Positions 1 to 5,751 of a stretch of 7,912 nucleotides of DNA are shown here, in pieces. The position numbers and the translations under genes are program-made. Location: NCBI GenBank assembly GCA_947306025.1, contig CAMZFJ010000067.1:1-7912 (forward strand), read 5' to 3'. Every line of letters starts with the position of its first letter. The stretch's first letter is position 1. The DNA is from an uncultured Fibrobacter sp. Its GTDB lineage: Bacteria > Fibrobacterota > Fibrobacteria > Fibrobacterales > Fibrobacteraceae. Below the pieces are notes generated by a model. It did not search any database. It worked only from the letters and a program-made list of their open reading frames with translations, and was not told the origin of the DNA.

Positions 1-898
1 TTTTGCCATAAATGTATCCCCAAAGCGTTATGCCGGCAACATAATCCGTTTCCATTAGGATTGGGAGATGTTCTTGGTAGCATTTTTTTTGAAATTCATC
101 GTCTATGGAAGCGACATCGTATTGAGTAATATATATGGGGAGTCCAGTCTGTTCGTGTGCTTCGTGTAGTGCCCGTTTTAGTGTTGCTGAACTTGTGCAC
201 CATGAACCGGATCCTTGCTGTATCGTCTCGTGAAACTGCATTCCATAGGCATCGACCGGAGCTCCCTGGGCTTTGATTTTCTTGAGAAGGTCTATGCCTT
301 GGTCCTTTTGCCACAAGATTGTATTGTAGTCGTTGTATATCAGGATTGCTTTGGGCCAGCGTTCGCGGGCCATCTTGAAAGCGGTCACTACAAATTCGTA
401 GTTGCCGCTATCGCCGCCAAGCGCCTCAATCAGCTTGTTGCTAGAAAAACTGGAATGATAGTTGTTGCCGTTTTTGACGGCCTCATTGACCACTTCAATC
501 ATTTCGAGATCGGGGTAATGTTCCTTAACGGCGTCGATCCAATCTGTCCAAGCTTTTTTAGTTTCGTCAACGTCGAGCTTGCTTAACCACTGCGGATTTT
601 GCGAACCCCACAACAGGGTGTGATACGAGAAAATCGCTTTGTTCTTTCTTGCCCAGTTATAGGCGAGGTCGCATCCGGTCCAGTCGTATTCGCCGCGCGT
701 TTTTTCGACATAGCCCCAAACACATTCGTTCTCGGCGGTTATCTGGTTCCAGTAAGTGCCAAAATTATCGGGAATTTCGCCCAAAGTGGTCGTGTTGCCC
801 AAGAATTTGGCGGCCCCATCGGCTATGCCCGCAAAAGAAAAAGTTGGAACAGCTAAGATGAACGCAAGGGTTTTGACGGATTTGATTAGTTTATTCAT
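1..898 (-). CDS. Secreted GH10 xylanase-family protein with altered nucleophile (partial, C-terminus off window)
   Basis: Translation from the ATG at 898-896 is open for 299 codons to the left edge. Residues 1-23 form a Sec signal peptide (basic start, hydrophobic core, SFA then G as likely cleavage site), so the mature protein is exported. The remainder reads as a glycoside hydrolase family 10 barrel, whose members cut beta-1,4-xylan: NQITAENE (51-58), HTLLWGSQ (93-100, cf. HTLVWH), VVNEA (136-140) with the acid/base Glu at 139, NDYN (189-192), GMQFH (219-223) and LWG (292-294). Cys59/Cys76 and Cys234/Cys273 look like disulfide partners. Oddities: the nucleophile motif, normally ITE or SEYD, reads ITQYD, placing Gln259 (codon 122-124) at the nucleophile position. 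The -2 subsite Lys is Val60. Hydrolysis is therefore doubtful and binding possible. An AGG 7 nt before the ATG supports the start. Family assignment is firm; loss of activity is inferred. Confidence 0.9.
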   Translation of the reverse strand, partial: MNKLIKSVKTLAFILAVPTFSFAGIADGAAKFLGNTTTLGEIPDNFGTYWNQITAENECVWGYVEKTRGEYDWTGCDLAYNWARKNKAIFSYHTLLWGSQNPQWLSKLDVDETKKAWTDWIDAVKEHYPDLEMIEVVNEAVKNGNNYHSSFSSNKLIEALGGDSGNYEFVVTAFKMARERWPKAILIYNDYNTILWQKDQGIDLLKKIKAQGAPVDAYGMQFHETIQQGSGSWCTSSATLKRALHEAHEQTGLPIYITQYDVASIDDEFQKKCYQEHLPILMETDYVAGITLWGYIYGK

Positions 899-933
899 AG
901 CTGAACCTGTTTTTTATAGGGGTATAACACGCA

Positions 934-962
934 ATTATAAAACTATCTCGAAATCATAGAAA
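934..962 (-). promoter_or_regulatory. Candidate promoter of the GH10 gene
   Basis: On the minus strand a perfect TATAAT lies at 939-934. A weak -35 (TTTCTA, 962-957) sits 17 bp upstream. Transcription would begin near 927, giving a leader of about 30 nt that contains the AGG ribosome-binding site at 908-906. The -35 half is poor, so the promoter may need an activator. The -35 region touches the palindrome at 960-973. Confidence 0.4.
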
Positions 963-1008
963 AAGTACTTTTTGAGAGAAATCTTCCATTGACAAAACAT
1001 CTATGATT
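952..1008. repeat. 9-bp inverted repeat flanking the intergenic centre
   Basis: AATCATAGA (952-960) and TCTATGATT (1000-1008) are exact reverse complements separated by 39 nt. The left arm ends where the 14-bp palindrome begins, and the right arm runs into the TTGCAA -35 candidate. This could be a pair of operator half-sites on opposite faces of the divergent region, or chance in AT-rich DNA. Confidence 0.35.
960..973. promoter_or_regulatory. Perfect 14-bp palindrome, candidate operator
   Basis: AAAAAGTACTTTTT is its own reverse complement, and the symmetry stops at 959/974. It lies between two divergent genes and abuts the predicted -35 region of the minus-strand gene. It also lies about 35-45 bp upstream of the plus-strand -35 box. 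This position suits a transcription-factor site acting on one or both genes. The five-pair A:T arms make a stable RNA hairpin unlikely. The regulator is unknown. Confidence 0.4.
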
Positions 1009-1035
1009 GCAAATTAATGTGAAAAAATATATATT
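989..1035 (+). promoter_or_regulatory. Candidate promoter(s) of the FISUMP lipoprotein gene
   Basis: Two overlapping arrangements are visible. TTGCAA (1007-1012), a 17-bp spacer and TATATT (1030-1035) would start transcription about 20 nt before the ATG. TTGACA (989-994), an 18-bp spacer and ATTAAT (1013-1018) would give a leader near 40 nt. The first is favoured because a TATATT box at nearly the same distance precedes the gene at 3739. No Shine-Dalgarno sequence is seen before the ATG at 1063. Confidence 0.4.
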
Positions 1036-1057
1036 GATTACGGTGTACAAATTAATG
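1010..1057 (+). repeat. Direct repeat CAAATTAATG, two copies
   Basis: The 10-mer CAAATTAATG occurs at 1010-1019 and again at 1048-1057, 38 bp apart start to start. One copy overlaps the core promoter and the other lies just before the start codon. It could be a regulator site or low-complexity coincidence. Confidence 0.3.
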
Positions 1058-1062
1058 ACAAT

Positions 1063-3273
1063 ATGAAAAAGAATAGACTTGCCCTGCTCCCGTTTTTCGC
1101 CGCTTTGCTCTTGGTTGGCTGCGGTGAAGATTCTTCATCCGATCCTGTTTCCGTTTCCAAGGATGTTCCTGCGGACGGTTCTAGTGTCGAATCCATCTTT
1201 GATTTAGGGAAGTGTACTTCCGATAGAGATGGCGATGTCATCTACGTTGAAGATGATGAAATAGACTATCGTTGCGTGGAAAAGAAGTGGGAAAAAATTG
1301 AAAAATCTTCTTCTGATTCTAAGAGGAAGTCTTCCTCTTCGTCCTCTTCAAAAAAATCCTCAGATACAAAGAACAGTTCATCGTCGTCTAAAAATAAGTC
1401 TTCTTCTTCGAATGGAGATTCGTCGGCTTCCAAGGTGAATTCGTCTGATTCTGACGATAAAAAATCCTCATCCTCGAAAACGGTTTCGTCTAGCTCTGTC
1501 GGCAAGTCCAGCAGTTCCCAAAAGTCGAGTTCTAGCAGTGTTCCTGAATCGAGTTCAAGTGTCGTCGGTTCTGGAGAAAACGTAAAGACGATTGCCATCA
1601 ATAAAAAATCTTTTAAGGGTGTTGCCGAAAAGGGGCCTTTTGCGGTGGGAAGCACTGTTAAATTGTCTGAGCTCGACGAAGAACTGGATTTGACGGGGAC
1701 AAACTTTGAATGGGAAGTGACGGGCAAGCAAGGCAGCTTTACCTCTCCAAAGGTAACATTGTCTAGTCAATATGCCCAATTGCAGGTCAATGGCAATTAT
1801 TATAACGAAAACTTGTTCGAAAATTCTACGGCACCCGTGACATTACGTGGTATCGTTGACTTGAAAGACCGCGAAAGCGTAAACATCAATGTGCTGATGC
1901 ATTTGATTTATAAACGTGTGGTGTATCTTTATACCAAGAGCGGCTTGTATAAGAATGTGCCTGCGGCAAAGGCGGCTGCAGAACAGGAAATCATGAAGGC
2001 TTTCGGTTTTGGCGGTGCGAATCGTTCTTTTGAAGACTTGACGATCTTTGGAAAAACTTCGGATGATGCAAAGTTGCTTGCCGCATCGATCCTCTTGCAG
2101 GGGGATTTGGAAGAAACGGATTTTCTGAGCCGCCTTACGAGTATTGCTAATAATATCGAAGAAGACGGAACATGGGACAACAGTGAAAAAATGCGTGTCG
2201 CGATGGCCGACTGGATTATGTCCTACAAATATGGAATGAGCGGTATTCGCCAAATGCTCGAAGAAATCAATCCTCAAGTCCCTGCGTTTGAAAAGTATGT
2301 GGGGCTGTTTGTCGGCGAAGTTTATGGCTTTGGTGCATGCACTGACGATAATGATGGCGATTATCTTCAGCTGAAAAATGGCAATAGCAAGAATCTTGGC
2401 GAATACTACGTCTGTGAAAATGAAGTATGGCGATTGATGTTCTCCACTGAAAAACTTTATGAGAAAGCTTGTACTGCCAAGAGGTCTGGAGAGATCATGA
2501 CGACCCCGCGCAATGAAATTTATATCTGCGATGGCGGCAATGGCTACTGGCGTCCGGCGACGACTTATGACCATCCGAAAGAATACTACATGAACAGCGA
2601 AGTCAATTACGGGAAGATGAAGGACTCCCGTGATGGCAAGGAATACAAGACGGTCGTTATCGGGACTCAGACGTGGATGGCTGAAAACCTGAATTATTAT
2701 ACCAAGGAAAATGATAATTTGATTGGAGAATCCTGGTGCTACAATAATCAGGATAAGAATTGCGATGTTGGAGGCCGGTTATATTCGTGGACTGCTGCGA
2801 TGGATTTCTCTATGTACTATAGGATTTCTTGGGCTGCTGAAAAGATTCAATCTCCGCATCAAGGGATTTGCCCTGATGGCTGGCATGTTCCAGATTCTAC
2901 GGAATGGCGTACTTTAGCGGATTATGTGAAAAAGGTTGATGGTTCTTCGGGACTCTTGATGTCGTCAAAGGGCTGGAAAACGTCGAGTTATGGCGCATCG
3001 ACGGATCCTTATGGATTCTCGGTCATCCCGACGGGCGCGTATTACGGAAAATATGCGGACCCTCATGCTGATTTTAGCCAGACTGAATTTGACGATGATG
3101 GACTTTTTGCAAACTTCTGGACAGCAAATGAAGCGGATGGTTTAAAAATCGCCGTTTACGCCTTCTTTGATTATCGTAGGAACTATATTACGATTAATGA
3201 TCGAAACTATAACGAAAAGGAACGCGGATTTTCTGTTCGGTGCGTAAAGACTGAAGAAAATTCCGAGGAATAG
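1063..3273 (+). CDS. Polyserine-linker lipoprotein with C-terminal FISUMP domain
   Basis: This 736-residue protein begins with a lipoprotein signal: Lys2-Lys3, a hydrophobic stretch, then lipobox LVGC with Cys20 as lipidation site. It should be anchored in an envelope membrane, probably the outer one. Order of parts: a Cys-pair module (51-76); a polyserine linker (82-166); a domain at about 175-420 opening with GVAEKGPFAVGSTVKL, a phrase I recall from other Fibrobacter lipoproteins, followed by a helical stretch; two more Cys-pair modules (426-456, 470-496); and a FISUMP domain (about 516-730). FISUMP landmarks are DGKEYKTVVIGTQTWMAENL, a Cys559/Cys567 pair, CPDGWHVPDSTEW (603-615) and the closing GFSVRCVK (722-729). 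FISUMP proteins are abundant in Fibrobacter and their role is not established; surface binding or assembly is plausible. It is divergent from the GH10 gene. The ATG is the only start that keeps the signal peptide. Confidence 0.9.
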   Translation: MKKNRLALLPFFAALLLVGCGEDSSSDPVSVSKDVPADGSSVESIFDLGKCTSDRDGDVIYVEDDEIDYRCVEKKWEKIEKSSSDSKRKSSSSSSSKKSSDTKNSSSSSKNKSSSSNGDSSASKVNSSDSDDKKSSSSKTVSSSSVGKSSSSQKSSSSSVPESSSSVVGSGENVKTIAINKKSFKGVAEKGPFAVGSTVKLSELDEELDLTGTNFEWEVTGKQGSFTSPKVTLSSQYAQLQVNGNYYNENLFENSTAPVTLRGIVDLKDRESVNINVLMHLIYKRVVYLYTKSGLYKNVPAAKAAAEQEIMKAFGFGGANRSFEDLTIFGKTSDDAKLLAASILLQGDLEETDFLSRLTSIANNIEEDGTWDNSEKMRVAMADWIMSYKYGMSGIRQMLEEINPQVPAFEKYVGLFVGEVYGFGACTDDNDGDYLQLKNGNSKNLGEYYVCENEVWRLMFSTEKLYEKACTAKRSGEIMTTPRNEIYICDGGNGYWRPATTYDHPKEYYMNSEVNYGKMKDSRDGKEYKTVVIGTQTWMAENLNYYTKENDNLIGESWCYNNQDKNCDVGGRLYSWTAAMDFSMYYRISWAAEKIQSPHQGICPDGWHVPDSTEWRTLADYVKKVDGSSGLLMSSKGWKTSSYGASTDPYGFSVIPTGAYYGKYADPHADFSQTEFDDDGLFANFWTANEADGLKIAVYAFFDYRRNYITINDRNYNEKERGFSVRCVKTEENSEE
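1306..1560 (+). other. Polyserine low-complexity linker
   Basis: Residues 82-166 of the lipoprotein are about half serine (roughly 45 of 85), mixed with Lys, Asp and Asn. Serine codons of both the TCN and AGY types are used, so it is not a simple short-unit DNA repeat and was probably kept by selection at protein level. Such linkers separate domains in Fibrobacter secreted proteins. Here it holds the main domains away from the lipid anchor. Confidence 0.85.
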
Positions 3274-3319
3274 TAGACTACTTTTCTGAAACGTAAAAGA
3301 CAAAGACTTGGAAAATTTG

Positions 3320-3694
3320 ATGACAGCGATAATTGGTGCCGTTTTACTGATGCTCGTCGTAGTGATGAGTGTTGCCTTGATTCTCGGGGCGCCGCTAGGT
3401 GCGTTTACCTTGGGTGGTCGATTTAAAGTTTTCCCGGCCAAATTGCGCATTGTGCTTGCGGTACAGTTGCTTTTGCAAGTTTTCTTTGCAGTTGTGCTTT
3501 TGCAACTCGGTGGCTATATGTCCTTATGGTTTTCTCATAAAGTCACGAAGATTATCGGGATTGCCTTGGCTGTTTATTTGACGATGAATTGCTTTGCCAA
3601 TCTCGCTTCGAAAAGCAAAAAAGAAAAATACGTGATGACACCGCTCTCGGCAATAACTGCATTTTGCTACTGGGTGAACGCACTCGCGTTTTAG
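3320..3694 (+). CDS. Small multi-spanning membrane protein, function unknown
   Basis: This 124-residue, very hydrophobic protein has about four predicted membrane segments: residues 2-24, about 42-62, about 70-90 and a short C-terminal one near 108-124. Recognisable phrases are LGAFTLGGRFKVFP in the first loop and SKKEKYVMTPLS between the last two segments. From memory, both resemble small uncharacterised membrane proteins of Bacillus-type Firmicutes. No catalytic motif is visible. The ATG at 3320 is preferred because GGA lies 7 nt upstream; a TTG at 3308 would add four residues. It starts 46 bp after the lipoprotein gene and ends 44 bp before the LTA-synthase-like gene. A role in the inner membrane is inferred from hydrophobicity only. 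Confidence 0.75.
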   Translation: MTAIIGAVLLMLVVVMSVALILGAPLGAFTLGGRFKVFPAKLRIVLAVQLLLQVFFAVVLLQLGGYMSLWFSHKVTKIIGIALAVYLTMNCFANLASKSKKEKYVMTPLSAITAFCYWVNALAF

Positions 3695-3704
3695 CGAACT
3701 TTTG

Positions 3705-3710
3705 TATATT
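3705..3710 (+). promoter_or_regulatory. TATATT box before the LTA-synthase-like gene
   Basis: TATATT ends 28 nt before the ATG at 3739, against 27 nt for the similar box before 1063. I see no -35 match at 16-18 bp upstream. If used, the leader would be about 20 nt, and it has no Shine-Dalgarno sequence. Confidence 0.25.
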
Positions 3711-3738
3711 TCGGTTCGGTTCTTTTTTGTTGGTTACG

Positions 3739-5673
3739 ATGATTAAACAGCTTTTGAAAAATCCGTTTATATTGGTTACGTCTGTAGCACTTTTGTTGCA
3801 GACGGTGATGCTTGTTTTGTTTTACGCTTTGTCGGATCCGCTTGGACTTTCGATGTCCGAAATGTTTGCTGGCAAAACGATTTGGCAAGTTTTTATGGCA
3901 TATGGCGCCATCCTTGTGATGTCTTCCATCTTTACGTTCTTGAAGAGTCCTCGCGCACTAGCTGTTTTTTATGTCGTCTATTTTTTCTTTGCGATTGCGG
4001 ACTACGAAATTTTCCGCTTTAATCACCAACGTCTTTCTTATTCTTTTGTTCGTACTTATTTTCATGTTTCGAATATTACGGATGAGACAACTGTTTCGAC
4101 TCTCGGTGGCGATGGCGTAGGCACGGTTCTCTGGATTGGGCTTGTATTCTTGATTTTAGCCGGAGGCATCGCGTTTTGTGTGACGTATTCGATTCGTCAA
4201 AAGCGCATGACCATGATGGAAAAGCGCATTGCAAAGCTTTCGGATAAGAAAGTTCCTGTGGCTATGCTAGCTTCGGGAATTGTCCTTTCAGTGATTCCCT
4301 TGATTTTGTTCTTGGTCGGTGCACGTGGCATAACGAATTTCCCCTTTAAAATCGATTGGCGCTTTACACTTGGAAAGTGGACGCTGACGGCACCTGTGTT
4401 GCACATTGCTGGGTTGGAATCTTTTGAATTTTTCCGTGATGGTTATTCTATTACGGATGAACTTGTCCATGACCTCGATGCCTTTTTGCCTGCTGATTTT
4501 GCAGGTGCTCGCCCAAATGCAGAATTCCCTGGCTACCGCAATGCGCCGCAACATGAATACAAGGCGACCAAGCCGTACAACATTGTGTTCATTTTCGGAG
4601 AATCTTACAAGGGTCGCGTGCTGAACAAAATGCTCGAAGGCGATACTTCGGTTGCGCCGAACTTGTGGAAATTGGCTTCTTCTGTAGGCGGGCTTTGGTT
4701 CAAGAATGCGTTCAGTGGCAGTTATCCGACCGTGCGCGGAACAACTTCGACTTACCTTGGGTTTCCATCGCACCCGAATCGCGATGTGCCGGCGTTCTAT
4801 GCTTCGAACCATTTCAAGGGATTTCAGGAGTATCTGACAAATTACCATCGTGCGTACATGACGGTTTCGAACCCTGTTTTTGATCATACTTTGCCTTTTG
4901 TGGAACGCTTTTATGGCGACAACTGGCGCGTTATTGAGGACTCGAAAATTCCGGGAACGTCCGACAGTCTCGGGATGGACCTTGCGATTGAAATGCTCAA
5001 GACTATGCCAACGGATAGTGCTTGGTTCCTGGCCGCAAATACGATAGCAACGCACATCCCGTTCTACGGTTACCCGGACAGTTACGCTGCCAAGCCCGAA
5101 GATGCCATGGTGCGTTTCAAGAATGCGTTACGTTATACGGACGAACAGATGGGCCGCTTTTTCGAAGCGCTTTATGCAAGGCCTGATTTTAGCCGTACGG
5201 TTATCGTGATTCTCGGTGACCACGATACGCCTGTCGATTCCGTTGATTACAAGGTGCCGCAACCGCTTGGTGTTTCGGCTGCGCAAATTTTCATGGGGAT
5301 TTTCTCTGCGGATACCACGCTCTTTAAGGGGCTTGAAATTCGCGAAGATGTGGCCTCGCAGTTGGATATTGGCCCGACGATTTTGGATTTGGCGCAAGTG
5401 CGTGCTCCGAACCATTTTTGGGGTTATGACTTGCTTACCGAAAAACGCCCGGCAGAACAGCCTGCGCTATTTTATACCCAAAACGCTTACTATCTCGGTT
5501 TCCGCGATTCCGTGTTGACGGGGGGCTTGGAGTCCGATGATGTGTATAAAGGTAAAAATGGCTCGTTTGAGCACGTTTCGGATTCCTTGTCGCTTTCTTG
5601 GAAGTCGCATGCTGTCGGGGCTAGCAAAGTTTTGCGTTCACTTTTGCGCAATGACAATATGTTGCCCCATTAA
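3739..5673 (+). CDS. LTA synthase-like membrane phosphoglycerol/phosphoethanolamine transferase family protein
   Basis: This 644-residue protein has five membrane segments (about 10-31, 49-67, 73-88, 128-150, 173-195) followed by a sulfatase-fold domain (about 280-610) on the periplasmic side, the architecture of lipoteichoic acid synthases and related enzymes. These move phosphoglycerol or phosphoethanolamine head groups from lipids to glycans. Expected active-site residues are present: Glu288 in FGES, Thr331 in PTVRG as nucleophile, His439 in ATHIPF, and Asp494-His495 in GDHDTP. They match Glu255, Thr300, Asp475 and His476 of Staphylococcus LtaS. The reading frame is open from 3589, but the ATG at 3739 is chosen: it gives a normal N-terminus and avoids a long overlap with the preceding gene. 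There is no clear Shine-Dalgarno. Fibrobacter is Gram-negative and not known to make LTA, so the acceptor is probably a periplasmic glucan, LPS or other surface glycan. Family sure, substrate unknown. Confidence 0.88.
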   Translation: MIKQLLKNPFILVTSVALLLQTVMLVLFYALSDPLGLSMSEMFAGKTIWQVFMAYGAILVMSSIFTFLKSPRALAVFYVVYFFFAIADYEIFRFNHQRLSYSFVRTYFHVSNITDETTVSTLGGDGVGTVLWIGLVFLILAGGIAFCVTYSIRQKRMTMMEKRIAKLSDKKVPVAMLASGIVLSVIPLILFLVGARGITNFPFKIDWRFTLGKWTLTAPVLHIAGLESFEFFRDGYSITDELVHDLDAFLPADFAGARPNAEFPGYRNAPQHEYKATKPYNIVFIFGESYKGRVLNKMLEGDTSVAPNLWKLASSVGGLWFKNAFSGSYPTVRGTTSTYLGFPSHPNRDVPAFYASNHFKGFQEYLTNYHRAYMTVSNPVFDHTLPFVERFYGDNWRVIEDSKIPGTSDSLGMDLAIEMLKTMPTDSAWFLAANTIATHIPFYGYPDSYAAKPEDAMVRFKNALRYTDEQMGRFFEALYARPDFSRTVIVILGDHDTPVDSVDYKVPQPLGVSAAQIFMGIFSADTTLFKGLEIREDVASQLDIGPTILDLAQVRAPNHFWGYDLLTEKRPAEQPALFYTQNAYYLGFRDSVLTGGLESDDVYKGKNGSFEHVSDSLSLSWKSHAVGASKVLRSLLRNDNMLPH

Positions 5674-5680
5674 TCTCTGT

Positions 5681-5700
5681 TTTCCGCTGTTCATCGGAAA
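5681..5700 (+). other. Weak hairpin between genes
   Basis: TTTCCG (5681-5686) and CGGAAA (5695-5700) can pair around an 8-nt loop, 7 nt after the stop codon at 5671-5673. No T-run follows, so it is not a convincing intrinsic terminator. It might stabilise the 3' end of the upstream message. Confidence 0.2.
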
Positions 5701-5711
5701 TTGCGGAGGCC

Positions 5712-5744
5712 TTGATTTAAGTAGCGTGGGAATATTAATATATT
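5712..5744 (+). promoter_or_regulatory. Candidate promoter immediately before the MMPL gene
   Basis: TTGATT (5712-5717) with an 18-bp spacer to TAATAT (5736-5741), or a TATATT box at 5739-5744, would start transcription within a few bases of the ATG at 5752. The mRNA would be leaderless or nearly so. The ATG has no Shine-Dalgarno sequence. Read-through from the upstream gene is the alternative. Confidence 0.25.
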
Positions 5745-5751
5745 TTCACGC

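Noticed and set aside
215..586. 123-codon plus-strand frame inside the GH10 region
   Set aside because: The minus strand encodes a continuous GH10 protein with signal peptide and family motifs through this interval.
1216..1251. EF-hand-like calcium loop in the first Cys module (TSDRDGDVIYVE, residues 52-63)
   Set aside because: Position 1 is Thr rather than Asp. The second module keeps the acidic residues but lacks the final Glu, and the third lacks the acidic residues. The resemblance is probably incidental to the Cys module.
1266..1727. 153-codon minus-strand frame rich in Glu, Asp, Ser, Leu and Phe
   Set aside because: It is the antisense of the polyserine linker. Serine codons read in reverse give the acidic and hydrophobic runs, and there is no independent support.
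3272..3286. Possible terminator after the FISUMP gene (AGTAG, CTACT, then TTTT)
   Set aside because: Only a 4-bp stem with a 3-nt loop can form, and the T-run is four bases. This is too weak for an intrinsic terminator.
3589..3738. 50-residue N-terminal extension of the LTA-synthase-like protein
   Set aside because: It would overlap the small membrane protein gene by about 100 bp and add a polar, Cys- and Arg-containing segment before TM1 that is not expected in the family. The ATG at 3739 gives a normal N-terminus.
4288..5055. 255-codon minus-strand frame
   Set aside because: It lies opposite the catalytic half of the LTA-synthase-like gene, which carries conserved motifs throughout. No domain is recognisable in the reverse frame.
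5705..5709. GGAGG as a strong Shine-Dalgarno
   Set aside because: It is more than 40 nt upstream of the ATG at 5752. The only nearby start is a TTG followed one codon later by a stop, so no gene uses it.
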